A stretch of 64,000 nucleotides of DNA from Streptomyces sp. 846.5 (GTDB lineage: Bacteria > Actinomycetota > Actinomycetes > Streptomycetales > Streptomycetaceae): the NCBI RefSeq assembly GCF_004365705.1, contig NZ_SOBN01000002.1, positions 1,860,001 to 1,924,000 on the forward strand, given 5' to 3'. A program made the translations under genes and the position numbers. The notes beneath the pieces are model-generated. The model was not told where the DNA came from, did not search any database, and saw nothing but the letters and a program-made list of their open reading frames with translations. Position 1 is the stretch's first letter. Every line of letters begins with the position of its first letter. This document shows positions 17,847-25,844 of the stretch, in pieces.

Positions 17847-19271
17847 ATGCGGAGTTCATGTACCACTTCTCAGACCGACTCCCCCGCCTGGGAGCTGCTG
17901 CTCCCGGCCGCCTCGGGGCCGCCGCGCGGTCGGGGGCGGGAGCTGGGCGCCGCGCTGCGCCAGGCGGTGCGCGAGGGACGGCTGGCGGCCGGCACCCGGC
18001 TGCCGTCCACCCGCGACCTGGCCCGGGACCTCCGGGTGTCCCGCGGTCTGGTCAGCGAGCTGTACGCGCAGCTCACCGCCGAGGGCTACCTGACCAGCCG
18101 TCAGGGCTCGGGCACCTGGGTCGCCGCGCTCACCCCCACCCCGCCGTCGCCCGCCGCAGCCGCCCCGCGGCCGGTGCCCGCGCAGGTCACCGACTTCCGT
18201 CCCGGCCTGCCCGACCTGGCCCTGTTCCCCCGGGCCGCCTGGTCCGCCACCCACCGCAGCGCCCTCGCCGCGCTGCCCGACGCGGCCCTGGACTACCCGC
18301 ACCCGCAGGGCCTGCCGGAACTGCGGGTAGCCCTGGCCGAGTTGCTGGCCCGCCGTCGCGGTGTCGTGGTGGCTCCCGAGGGGGTGGTGGTCTGCTCGGG
18401 CGTCGCCCAGGCGCTGACCCTGCTCGGACGGGTGCTGCGGGCCCGGGGCCATCGGTCGATCGCCCTGGAGGACCCGGGCAGCCTGCCCCAGTACCCGCTG
18501 CTGGCCGCCACCGGCCTGCGTCCGGTGCCGGTGCCGGTGGACGCGGAGGGCCTGGACCCGGGCGCGCTCGCCGCCACCGGCGCCCGCGCGGCCGTCATCA
18601 CGCCCGCGCACCACTTCCCCACCGGCGTGGTCCACTCCCCCGCGCGCCGGGCCGCGCTACTCCGCTGGGCGGCGGACCGCCGCGCCCTGCTGGTGGAGGA
18701 CGACTACGACGGCGACTTCCGCTACGACCGGGCCCCGGTCGGCGCGCTCCAGGGCCTGGCCCCGGACCTGGTGCTCTACACCGGCTCGGTGAGCAAGTCC
18801 CTCGCCCCCGGCCTGCGGCTGGGCTGGATGGTGCCGCCGGCCGAGCTGCTGGACGAGCTGGTCGAGGCCAAGCGGGTCACCGACCTGGGCAACGCCGTGG
18901 CCGAACAGGCCGCCTTCGCCACGTTCCTGCGCTCCGGTCGCTACGACCGGCAGCTGCGGCTGTGCCAGCGCCGCTACCGGGAACGCCGGGACGCCCTGAT
19001 CGAGGCCCTGACCACCGCCGTCCCCGGGGTCAGGGTCAGCGGCATCGCCGCCGGGCTGCACCTGATCGCCGAGTTCCCCTTCCCGGTCCCCGACGCCGTC
19101 TGCGCCGCAGCCGGGGTCCGGCTGCGGCCGCTCGGCGACTACTGCGCCGCGGCCCCCGCGGCGGACCCGGCCCGCACCCGCTTCGTCCTCGGCTACGCCC
19201 ACCTCACGCCGTCCGAGATCCAGCGGGCCTTCGGCAGACTGGCCGAATCTTTGCGCAGTGTTGCCGTTTGA
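17847..19271 (+). CDS. MocR family transcriptional regulator (GntR HTH fused to aminotransferase)
   Basis: A 474-residue PLP-dependent regulator. The N-terminal winged helix (about residues 20-85) has LPSTRDLARDLRVSRGLVSELYAQL and LTSRQGSGTWV. The aminotransferase-like domain has DYPHPQGLPELR, EDDYDGDFRYDR and the PLP lysine in YTGSVSKSLAPGLRLGW. PdxR-like members sense PLP, others sense amino acids. The gene diverges from the DMT transporter, the classical MocR arrangement in which the regulator controls the neighbouring exporter. The ATG at 17847 has AAGG 13 bases upstream. The downstream ROK gene lies 101 bases away. Confidence 0.9.
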   Translation: MRSSCTTSQTDSPAWELLLPAASGPPRGRGRELGAALRQAVREGRLAAGTRLPSTRDLARDLRVSRGLVSELYAQLTAEGYLTSRQGSGTWVAALTPTPPSPAAAAPRPVPAQVTDFRPGLPDLALFPRAAWSATHRSALAALPDAALDYPHPQGLPELRVALAELLARRRGVVVAPEGVVVCSGVAQALTLLGRVLRARGHRSIALEDPGSLPQYPLLAATGLRPVPVPVDAEGLDPGALAATGARAAVITPAHHFPTGVVHSPARRAALLRWAADRRALLVEDDYDGDFRYDRAPVGALQGLAPDLVLYTGSVSKSLAPGLRLGWMVPPAELLDELVEAKRVTDLGNAVAEQAAFATFLRSGRYDRQLRLCQRRYRERRDALIEALTTAVPGVRVSGIAAGLHLIAEFPFPVPDAVCAAAGVRLRPLGDYCAAAPAADPARTRFVLGYAHLTPSEIQRAFGRLAESLRSVAV

Positions 19272-19372
19272 TACCGAAGCCGTTCATGAGCTGCACAAAC
19301 GCTCGCGGGCGCGCGCACCCCCCGGATACGATCCGGCTGTCCCCGGGTACTCAGGTCAGGGAAGGCGGAGAG

Positions 19373-20620
19373 TTGGCACAGCTCACCGGCGGCGACTCGT
19401 CGCTGCTGCGGCGGATCAACTCCGCCGTGACCCTGCACGCCCTGCGCGGCGGCGACGCGCTGACCCTCACCCAGCTGGTCGGCGACACCGGCCTGTCCCG
19501 CCCCACCGTCGAGGGCGTCATCGAGGGCCTGATCGAGTCGGCGCTGGTCGTCGAGGTCCATCCGGACCCGGACTCCCGCCGCGGCGACAGCATCCGCCAG
19601 CGCGGACGCCCGGCCCGCCACTTCCGCTTCCGCGCCGAGGCCGGGCACCTGCTCGGCATCGAGATCGGCACCCACGGCGCCCGGGTCGCGCTCGCCGACC
19701 TCACCGGCCGGATCATGGGCTCCTACGCCCGACCCATCGACGAGTCCACCGGCGCCACCGAGCGCCTCGGCCTGGTCCGCGCCACCGTCGCCGAACTGCT
19801 GCGCCGCTGCGACGTCTCCAGGGACACCCTGTGGGCGGTCGGCGTGGGCACGCCCGGTGTGGTGGACGCCGAGGGCGTGGTGCGGCTGGGGACGGCGCTG
19901 CCGGGCTGGACCGGGCTTGAGCTGGGGGCGCGGCTGCGCCGCTCGTTCCGCTGCCCGGTGCTGGTCGAGAACGACGCCAACCTCGCCGCCATCGGCGAGC
20001 ACTGGAAGGGCGCCGCCGCCGGCATGGGCGACGTGGTCTTCGTGCTGGCCGGGCTCAGCCCCGGCGCGGGTTCGCTGATCAACGGCCGGCTGCACCGCGG
20101 CTTCGGCGGCGCGGCCGGGGAGATCGGCTCACTGCACCTGCTGGGCCGCGAGTCCAACCCGGCCCAGCTGCTCTCCGCGCCCAGCAAGCCGATCGACCCG
20201 CTGGACGAGGCGGCCGTGGCCCGGGTGCTGCGGCTGGCCGAGCAGGGCGACCAGGTCGCCCTGGACGTCCGCGACCGCTTCCTGACCCGGCTGGTGCGCG
20301 ACGTCGCCGCGCTGGTGCTCGCCATCGACCCGGAGATCGTGGTCATCGGCGGCTGGGCGGCCGGGCTCGACGGGGTGCTGGAGCCGCTGCGCGAGCAGCT
20401 GACCCGGATGTGCCTGCGCCCGCCGGTGGTACGGCTGTCGGCGCTCGGTGACGACGTGATCGCCACCGGCGCCCTGCGGCTGGCCCTCGAACACGCGGAG
20501 GAGCAGCTGTTCTCGGTGGATCAGGAGGCGGTGCGGACCTCGCCGGCGACCGGAGCGGCCGGGGCGACGTCGACCACGCCGGAGGCGCCGAAGGTCAGCC
20601 GGCACATATCGGCGCGGTAG
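19373..20620 (+). CDS. ROK family transcriptional regulator
   Basis: A 415-residue repressor/kinase-fold protein. An N-terminal winged helix (RRINSAVTLHALRGG, then LVGDTGLSRPTVEGVIEGL, about residues 10-60) precedes a ROK domain with EIGTHGARVALADLTG, VGVGTPGVVDAEG and VENDANLAAIGEHWKG. The usual zinc motif CxCGxxGCxE is missing: after GGAAGEIGSLHLLG the sequence has no cysteine cluster. ROK regulators usually sense sugars or sugar phosphates. The TTG at 19373 is preferred because GGAAGG lies seven bases upstream; an ATG at 19286 has no ribosome site. The 3' 100 bases overlap the convergent GntR gene. Confidence 0.87.
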   Translation: MAQLTGGDSSLLRRINSAVTLHALRGGDALTLTQLVGDTGLSRPTVEGVIEGLIESALVVEVHPDPDSRRGDSIRQRGRPARHFRFRAEAGHLLGIEIGTHGARVALADLTGRIMGSYARPIDESTGATERLGLVRATVAELLRRCDVSRDTLWAVGVGTPGVVDAEGVVRLGTALPGWTGLELGARLRRSFRCPVLVENDANLAAIGEHWKGAAAGMGDVVFVLAGLSPGAGSLINGRLHRGFGGAAGEIGSLHLLGRESNPAQLLSAPSKPIDPLDEAAVARVLRLAEQGDQVALDVRDRFLTRLVRDVAALVLAIDPEIVVIGGWAAGLDGVLEPLREQLTRMCLRPPVVRLSALGDDVIATGALRLALEHAEEQLFSVDQEAVRTSPATGAAGATSTTPEAPKVSRHISAR

Positions 20621-21309
20621 GTGGAGACGGCGACCGCGACGGTCCCGCCCTGCGCCTGGTAACGGGTCGTCAGAACCAGGACCGGGGTGCCCGGCGGGCG
20701 CTCCAGCAGCCGGGCCTGCTGCTCCTCGGCGACACCCAGCTCGACCGAGCGCGACTCGCCGTCCAGCTCCAGCCGCTGGAGCTGCCGCAGCACCGAACGG
20801 GCCCGACTGGAGTCGGCGGCGCTGGACTTCGCGAAGATGGCGGGGACGTGCGGCGCCACGGCCTCGGGCACGTACAGGGTCTCGGCGCCGATGGCCTGAC
20901 CGTGCATCATCCGCAGCCTGCGGACGGCGTGCACCGGCTCGTCGGCCGGGATGCCGAGGGTGGTGGCGACGGCGGCCGGGGCCGGGGCGTACCCGGCGTC
21001 GATGATCCGCCAGCTGTCGCGCCCCGCGGTCTCGCCGACCGGGACGCCCATCCGGGGTGCGGCCACCAGGGTGCCGATGCCGCGGCGGCGCACCAGCCGG
21101 CCCTCCAGCTCCAGTTGGTCCAGTGCCTGCCGCAGGGTGGCCCTGGCCACGCCGAAGCGCGCGGACAGGTCCCGCTCGTTGGGCAGCACCTCGCCGGCGC
21201 GGAACTCCGAGTCGAGCGCCCGCACCAGGACGGTGCGCAGATGCCAGTACTTGGGTTCGGGAGTGTCTGCGACGACCCCGTTCCCCTGTGCGGCCTGTGT
21301 GGTCCCCAC
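20521..21309 (-). CDS. GntR/HutC family regulator, DasR-like
   Basis: A 262-residue regulator with N-terminal winged helix (about 20-85: LPNERDLSARFGVARATLRQALDQLELEGRL, then RRGIGTLVAAP) and a C-terminal UTRA ligand domain (AVRRLRMMHGQAIGAETLYVPE). The layout matches DasR, the N-acetylglucosamine-responsive regulator of Streptomyces, but it is more likely a paralogue. The GTG start at 21309 has a strong GGAGGA site. A perfect dre-like palindrome lies 93 bases upstream (21402-21419), so autoregulation is likely. It is convergent with the ROK regulator gene. Confidence 0.9.
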   Translation of the reverse strand: MGTTQAAQGNGVVADTPEPKYWHLRTVLVRALDSEFRAGEVLPNERDLSARFGVARATLRQALDQLELEGRLVRRRGIGTLVAAPRMGVPVGETAGRDSWRIIDAGYAPAPAAVATTLGIPADEPVHAVRRLRMMHGQAIGAETLYVPEAVAPHVPAIFAKSSAADSSRARSVLRQLQRLELDGESRSVELGVAEEQQARLLERPPGTPVLVLTTRYQAQGGTVAVAVSTYRADMCRLTFGASGVVDVAPAAPVAGEVRTAS

Positions 21310-21400
21310 CCTGTCCTCCGCCTGTGAGCCGGTGCTCGTATTTATGAGCCCTTATTTCTTAAAGGACCCTGCACTATGGCGACAGTAGGGGTTTCCCGGA

Positions 21401-21889
21401 TCATTGGTCAAGACCAATGCCGAGGACTTCGCACACGGCAAGATACCGTGTCAAGCCGGTCATTCCGCTTCTCATCATCAGCGCGTGATTGATCCTGAAG
21501 GCCGGCCTGCCGGGCAGTGCGAGCCGTCTCATCAGGGGCTTCCGCACCTCGACGTCCTCGTCGAAGACGGCCACGGCCGCGCCGTCGCCCCTGCTGGTGA
21601 CGGTCCATCGGGTGCTTCCCTCAAGGTCACCGGTGAGCCGCGCCTCCAGCACCCCGGCGGCCGGATCCTGCCGCGCCTCATGGGCGGTCACCTGCAGTTC
21701 ATAGGGCAGCAGCGAGCGGAACCGCATCACTCCGGTGCGCTCGTCCAGCTGCCGGACCTCGCGGATCTCCGGCCACCACACCGGGTAGGTGCGCGGATCG
21801 GCCAGTACGCCGTAGACCCGCCGCGGCGGCGCGGGCAGGTCCCAGACGGTGGTGAAGCGGTAGCGGTGCAGGGCGGGTCGAGAGGTCAT
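21401..21889 (-). CDS. SRPBCC family protein (polyketide cyclase/START-like fold)
   Basis: A 162-residue single-domain protein of the helix-grip fold. The N-terminal YRFTTVWDLPAPPRRVYGVLADPRTYPVWWPEIREVRQ is the typical SRPBCC opening. A beta-rich centre (STRWTVTSRGDGAAVAVFDEDVEV) and a long C-terminal helix starting near FRINHALMMRSG follow. Members bind hydrophobic ligands or act as cyclases; no substrate can be inferred. The ATG at 21889 gives MTSRPALHRY. It diverges from the carbonic anhydrase-like gene. Confidence 0.85.
   Translation of the reverse strand: MTSRPALHRYRFTTVWDLPAPPRRVYGVLADPRTYPVWWPEIREVRQLDERTGVMRFRSLLPYELQVTAHEARQDPAAGVLEARLTGDLEGSTRWTVTSRGDGAAVAVFDEDVEVRKPLMRRLALPGRPAFRINHALMMRSGMTGLTRYLAVCEVLGIGLDQ
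21402..21419. promoter_or_regulatory. dre-like palindrome upstream of the GntR gene
   Basis: CATTGGTC-AA-GACCAATG has perfect 8-base arms and contains TTGGTCnnGACCAA, close to the DasR site (dre, ACTGGTCTAGACCACT). It lies upstream of the DasR-like gene and overlaps the 3' end of the SRPBCC gene. Confidence 0.75.
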
Positions 21890-21986
21890 GCACCGAAGTC
21901 TCGCGCCGAGGCGGCCCCGTGGCGATGACGCGCGGCGGCGGCGGTAGCGTGCAACCGAACCTTCGCCGCCGATCCGGGAGCACCCC

Positions 21987-22526
21987 ATGGCCGAACCTGT
22001 AGCCCGACCGCTGATCGCCGCCGTCTCCGGCCGCACCCCGGAGGTGGACGAGCGGGCATTCGTCGCCCCGACCGGTACGGTGCTGGGCTCGGTGCGCCTG
22101 GCCGCCGGCTCCAGCGTCTGGTACGGGGCGGTGCTGCGCGGCGACTGCGAGACGATCACCCTCGGGGTGGACAGCAACATCCAGGACAACTGCTCGGTCC
22201 ACGCCGACTTCGGCTTCCCGGCGACGGTCGGGGACCGGGTGTCGGTCGGCCACAACGCGGTGCTGCACGGCTGCACCGTCGAGGACGACTGCCTGGTCGG
22301 CATGGGCGCCACCGTCCTCAACGGCGCGGTCGTCGGCGCGGGTTCGCTGGTCGCGGCCAACGCGTTGGTGCCGCAGGGGATGCAGATCCCGCCGGGGTCG
22401 CTGGTCGCCGGCGTCCCGGCCAAGGTCAAGCGCGAGCTGACCGACGAGGAGCGCGCCCACATCAAGCTCAACGCCGAGTGGTACACCGCCCTCAGCGGCC
22501 AGCACCGCGAGGCGTTCAGCGGCTGA
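21987..22526 (+). CDS. Gamma-carbonic anhydrase family protein (hexapeptide repeat)
   Basis: A 179-residue left-handed beta-helix protein built from hexapeptide repeats (VGDRVSVGHNAVLHGCTVEDDCLVG). The zinc-binding histidines are in place: one in SVHADFGFP, then two in GHNAVLHGC, separated as in the YrdA/PaaY/CaiE group. It may hydrate CO2 or act as a metal-binding acyl transferase-like protein; many bacterial members show weak or no anhydrase activity. GGAG lies upstream of the ATG at 21987. Its 3' end overlaps the convergent sortase gene by 11 bases. Confidence 0.9.
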   Translation: MAEPVARPLIAAVSGRTPEVDERAFVAPTGTVLGSVRLAAGSSVWYGAVLRGDCETITLGVDSNIQDNCSVHADFGFPATVGDRVSVGHNAVLHGCTVEDDCLVGMGATVLNGAVVGAGSLVAANALVPQGMQIPPGSLVAGVPAKVKRELTDEERAHIKLNAEWYTALSGQHREAFSG

Positions 22527-23181
22527 CGAGGTGGGCGAAGACCACCACGTTGCCGAGGTAGCCGCTGGCCCGGGTGTAGCCGCCGCCGCAGGTGATCAGG
22601 CGCAACTCCGGGTAGGCGGTGGGCCCGTAGACCTTGCGGTCCGGGAAGGACGTGCGGGAGTAGACGTCGATGCCGTCGATCCGGAAGGTCGCGGTCAGCC
22701 GGTCCCGGCGCAGGATGCCGACGGTGTCGCCGCGGTGCAGCGAGCCCAGGCCGTAGAAGACCGCGGGACCGTGCGCGTTGTCGACGTGGCCGGCGATGAT
22801 CGCGGCTCCGGCGGCGCCCGGGGCGACGCCGCCGGAGAACCAGCCGGCCAGGTTGCGCTGCTGCTCCGGGGGCGGCACCAGGTGGTGCTGCGCATCGACG
22901 TGGAGCCCGGTGAGCGGTGCGTCCACGCCGATCGCCGGGATCCGGATCCGCAGCGGCACGGAGGCGGGCATCGGCGCGGCCGGCGGGGCGTCGGCCCAGT
23001 CCGGGTGGGCCGTGAGCGCCTCCGCCGAGGTGGGCTGCGGCGGCGCCCCGCCCGTCAGGCCGTGGTAGACCAGCGCCAGGCCGAGGAGGACCACCGCGGC
23101 CAGTTTCGGGAACCCGGCCTTCCTCGCCCGTGGGGAGGCCGCCTCCGCGGAGGCGGCGGCCGGACCGTCAGGAGACCCCAT
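22516..23181 (-). CDS. Class F sortase
   Basis: A 221-residue membrane-bound transpeptidase. A transmembrane helix (LAAVVLLGLALVYHGL, about residues 25-42) is followed by the sortase barrel, with catalytic His in IIAGHVDN, Cys in LRLITCGGGY and Arg in YTRASGYLGN. Class F enzymes are typical of actinobacteria and attach surface proteins to the wall. The ATG at 23181 overlaps the end of the upstream gene, so the two are co-translated; a GTG at 23190 is an alternative. The upstream secreted protein is the likely partner or substrate. Confidence 0.92.
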   Translation of the reverse strand: MGSPDGPAAASAEAASPRARKAGFPKLAAVVLLGLALVYHGLTGGAPPQPTSAEALTAHPDWADAPPAAPMPASVPLRIRIPAIGVDAPLTGLHVDAQHHLVPPPEQQRNLAGWFSGGVAPGAAGAAIIAGHVDNAHGPAVFYGLGSLHRGDTVGILRRDRLTATFRIDGIDVYSRTSFPDRKVYGPTAYPELRLITCGGGYTRASGYLGNVVVFAHLVSR

Positions 23182-23749
23182 CCGCGCCACCGCGGTTCGC
23201 CCGGCGCCGGCGCCACACCGCGGTGCCGCCCGCGCCGAACACCAGCGCGGCGCCCGCGGCGACCTGGGCCGGACTGGCCGAGTAGGTGCTGCCGCCGACC
23301 CCGGTGTGCACCGGGCCCACGACCGACTCGCGTTCCCTCTCCCTGCGCGGACGGTCGTCCTCCGAGCGGCCGACCCTCAGCGTGGTCTCGAAGGCCGAGG
23401 AACGCGCGTCGAACGGCTGGCACGACCCCGCGACCGAGTAGGTGCCGGGTCGGATCGAGGTACGGATGGTGGCGGCAGCGGAGAAGTGGCCGATGGCGCC
23501 GGCGACCGGGTGCAGCGCCACGCTGGAGCTGAAGGCCTGGGAGGAGACGGCCGAGGGTCGCGGGGTGTCGTAGGCGGTGCAGTCGACGTCGATCGACACG
23601 GTCCGGCCCGGCTCCGACCGGTCGGGCGACAGCTCGATCGTCGCCGCGCTGCCGCCCGACGACCGGTCGTCGGCAACCGCCACGGGGGTGCTAAAGCCGA
23701 TCGCGCAGATGACGGCAGCGCCTATGAGCATCGGTTGCTTTCGCATCAT
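23168..23749 (-). CDS. Secreted protein with C-terminal membrane anchor, paired with sortase
   Basis: A 193-residue exported protein. A signal peptide (LIGAAVICAIGFSTPVAVA) is followed by a beta-rich domain with two Cys (DVDCTAYD and AGSCQPFD), a charged linker (DDRPRRERERE) and the segment GPVHTGVGGS. A C-terminal helix (AQVAAGAALVFGAGGTAVW) and Arg-rich tail end it. This is the layout of a sortase-linked or tail-anchored surface protein, but no clear LPXTG is present. The first ATG (23749) has GGAGG six bases upstream. It overlaps the sortase gene and is probably the first gene of a two-gene operon. Confidence 0.82.
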   Translation of the reverse strand: MMRKQPMLIGAAVICAIGFSTPVAVADDRSSGGSAATIELSPDRSEPGRTVSIDVDCTAYDTPRPSAVSSQAFSSSVALHPVAGAIGHFSAAATIRTSIRPGTYSVAGSCQPFDARSSAFETTLRVGRSEDDRPRRERERESVVGPVHTGVGGSTYSASPAQVAAGAALVFGAGGTAVWRRRRANRGGADGVS

Positions 23750-23915
23750 TTCCTACCTCCGCGCCGAGTGCGGACCACGGGCCCGAGGCCCGGGTGCGGG
23801 GGGACACACCAGGCGATCGCAACGATCGTCACCGTGAGCAGTCGGGCACTAACCCACCGGTCACACTATTCACCCGTTCAGCGGCCCGGCCGCCGCAGTC
23901 CTCGCGCTCCCCCCG

Positions 23916-24533
23916 CTACAGCCAGCCGCGTTCGCGGGCGATGCGCACCGCGGTGTGGCGGTTGTCCGCGGACAGCTTCGCGGTGGCGGAGGACAGGTAG
24001 TTGCGCACGGTGCCCGGTGAGAGCGCGGCCCGCCGGGCGACATCGTTGATGGGGGCTCCGTCCGCGGCCAGTTCCAGCACCTCGGCCTCGCGTGCGGTCA
24101 ACGGGGAGTCACCGGCGCTGATCGCGTCGGCCGCCAGCTCCGGGTCCACGTACCGTCCACCCGCGTGCACGCTGCGGATGATCTCGGCCAGCCGCTGGGC
24201 CGAGACCGTCTTGGGGACAAACCCGCGCGCCCCCGCCGCCAGCGCCCGCTTGAGGTGGCCGGGCCGACCGTGGCTGGTGACGATCATCGTGCGGCAGCCG
24301 GGCAGGGTGGTGCGCAGCGCCTCGGCCACCGCCACGCCGTCCATACCGCCGGGCATCTGCAGGTCCAGCACCGCCACGTCCGGCCGGTGCGCCCTGGCCA
24401 TCGCCAGCGCCTCGGCGCCGCTCGCGGCCTGCGCCACGACCAGCAGGTCGTCCTCGTAGGAGAGCAGCGCGGCGACCGCACCGCGGATCAGGTGCTCGTC
24501 GTCGGCCAGCAGCACCCGGATGCGTTCGCTCAT
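23916..24533 (-). CDS. LuxR/NarL family response regulator (DesR-like)
   Basis: A 205-residue DNA-binding regulator. The receiver domain shows the acidic pair in LLADDEHLI, phospho-acceptor Asp in VAVLDLQMPGGMDG (about residue 56) and the conserved Lys in GFVPKTVS. The C-terminal LuxR helix-turn-helix has LTAREAEVLELAADGAPINDVARRAALSPGTVRNYLSSATAKL. The ATG overlaps the histidine kinase stop by four bases, so the two proteins form one two-component system. Position after an ABC exporter suggests control of that exporter. Confidence 0.93.
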   Translation of the reverse strand: MSERIRVLLADDEHLIRGAVAALLSYEDDLLVVAQAASGAEALAMARAHRPDVAVLDLQMPGGMDGVAVAEALRTTLPGCRTMIVTSHGRPGHLKRALAAGARGFVPKTVSAQRLAEIIRSVHAGGRYVDPELAADAISAGDSPLTAREAEVLELAADGAPINDVARRAALSPGTVRNYLSSATAKLSADNRHTAVRIARERGWL

Positions 24534-25813
24534 ACGGCCGCGCCCCGCCGGTCCGCCGCCGGGGCCAGGGTGCCGGTCCGCGACGGCGGTCCGGGCAGCG
24601 GCACCCGGGCGGTCAGCCGGAACACCCCGGACCCCGACTCGGTGTCCAGGCTGCCGCCCAGCACCGCCAGACGTTCGGCCAGCCCGCGCAGACCCGAGCC
24701 CGACCCGTCGGCCCCTACCCCGTCGGCGCTGACCCCGTCGGCCCGCGCCTCGGGCACCCCGTCGTTGTCGACCGAGAGCACCGCCGCCTCGCCCGCGGTC
24801 AGCCGGATGGTGCAGCTGCGGGCCTCGCTGTGGCGCAGCACATTGGTGGTGGCCTCGCGCACGACCCACCCCAGCGCGACCTGCACCTGGACCGGCAGCT
24901 CGCCCCCGCCGACACCCTGCGCCCGACCGTCGATACCCGCCGCGCGCAGCACCGACAGCGCCCCGGCCAGCTCCACGGCCAGGTCGGCGCCACGGTAACC
25001 GCGCACGACGGCGCGCACCTCGCGCTGCGACTCACGGGCGATCCGCTGCACCTCGACCATCTGCTCCACCGCCTCCGGACTGCCACGTCGGGCCAACTGC
25101 ACCGCCAGCTCGCTCTTGAGCGCGATCACGGCCAGGTTCCTCCCCATCACATCGTGCAGATCGCGCCCGAACCGCAGCCGCTCCTCGGCGACGGCGAGCT
25201 GCGTCTGCGCCTCGCGGGCGGCGTCCAGCTCCCACACCACGCAGACCAGCCAGACCGAGCAGAGGCTGGTGAAGACCATGCAGCCACCGGTGACCAGGAC
25301 GGCGACGGCGAGCGCCACGGCGGCCGTCCAGGGCTGTCCCAGCAGGGCGCCGACCGCGGCCGCGCCGACCACCGCTCCCAGCAGCCAGGACAGCAACGCA
25401 CGGATCCCCCGGACCGCCAGCGCGGTCGCGCCCAGCCCGAACCCGAGCAGTCCCACGGCGATCACCGCCGCCTGGCCTCCCTGCCGCAGCGAACCGGCCG
25501 TGTGCAGCAGCGCCGCCGCCGACGCACCCGTGACCGACACCACGGCCACCGCGGCGAGCAGCCCGACCGGACGCTCGCGCCGGGCCAGGATCCAGTCGAT
25601 CCCCCTGGACGACAGCACCGCGCACAGCACGGCGTGGACGGTCACCAGCGCGCTCAGCGTGATCCTCGCCCAGGCCGACCCCAGTGCCCCGGCCGTCGGG
25701 ACGACCAGAGCGACGACCTCGATCACCGCGAAGAGGTGGAACGAGGAGCGGACGTAGAGCTCGATCCGCGCCGGATCGCTGCGCCGGTGCCACCAGCCCG
25801 TCAGACGTGCCAT
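24530..25813 (-). CDS. DesK-like sensor histidine kinase
   Basis: A 427-residue membrane kinase. About five or six hydrophobic segments fill residues 25-200. The HisKA_3 box follows with the phospho-histidine in RFGRDLHDVMGRNLAVIALKSELA. The HATPase_c domain has REATTNVLRHSEA (N box), VDNDGVPEA and GSGLRGLAERLAVLGG (G box). A run of Asp/Gly/Val repeats (ADGVSADGVGADGSG) sits between the N and G boxes. Third gene of an operon: ABC ATPase, permease, kinase, regulator. DesK-type kinases often sense membrane state or cell-envelope-active compounds. Confidence 0.92.
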   Translation of the reverse strand: MARLTGWWHRRSDPARIELYVRSSFHLFAVIEVVALVVPTAGALGSAWARITLSALVTVHAVLCAVLSSRGIDWILARRERPVGLLAAVAVVSVTGASAAALLHTAGSLRQGGQAAVIAVGLLGFGLGATALAVRGIRALLSWLLGAVVGAAAVGALLGQPWTAAVALAVAVLVTGGCMVFTSLCSVWLVCVVWELDAAREAQTQLAVAEERLRFGRDLHDVMGRNLAVIALKSELAVQLARRGSPEAVEQMVEVQRIARESQREVRAVVRGYRGADLAVELAGALSVLRAAGIDGRAQGVGGGELPVQVQVALGWVVREATTNVLRHSEARSCTIRLTAGEAAVLSVDNDGVPEARADGVSADGVGADGSGSGLRGLAERLAVLGGSLDTESGSGVFRLTARVPLPGPPSRTGTLAPAADRRGAAV

Positions 25814-25844
25814 CGGTTCTCCCTAGTGGGGTGGGCGGCGGTGG

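Noticed and set aside
17429-19372. Extending the ROK gene upstream as one 1063-codon frame
   Set aside because: The upstream part is out of frame with the MocR gene and lacks any domain; the TTG with a ribosome site at 19373 gives the normal ROK N-terminus.
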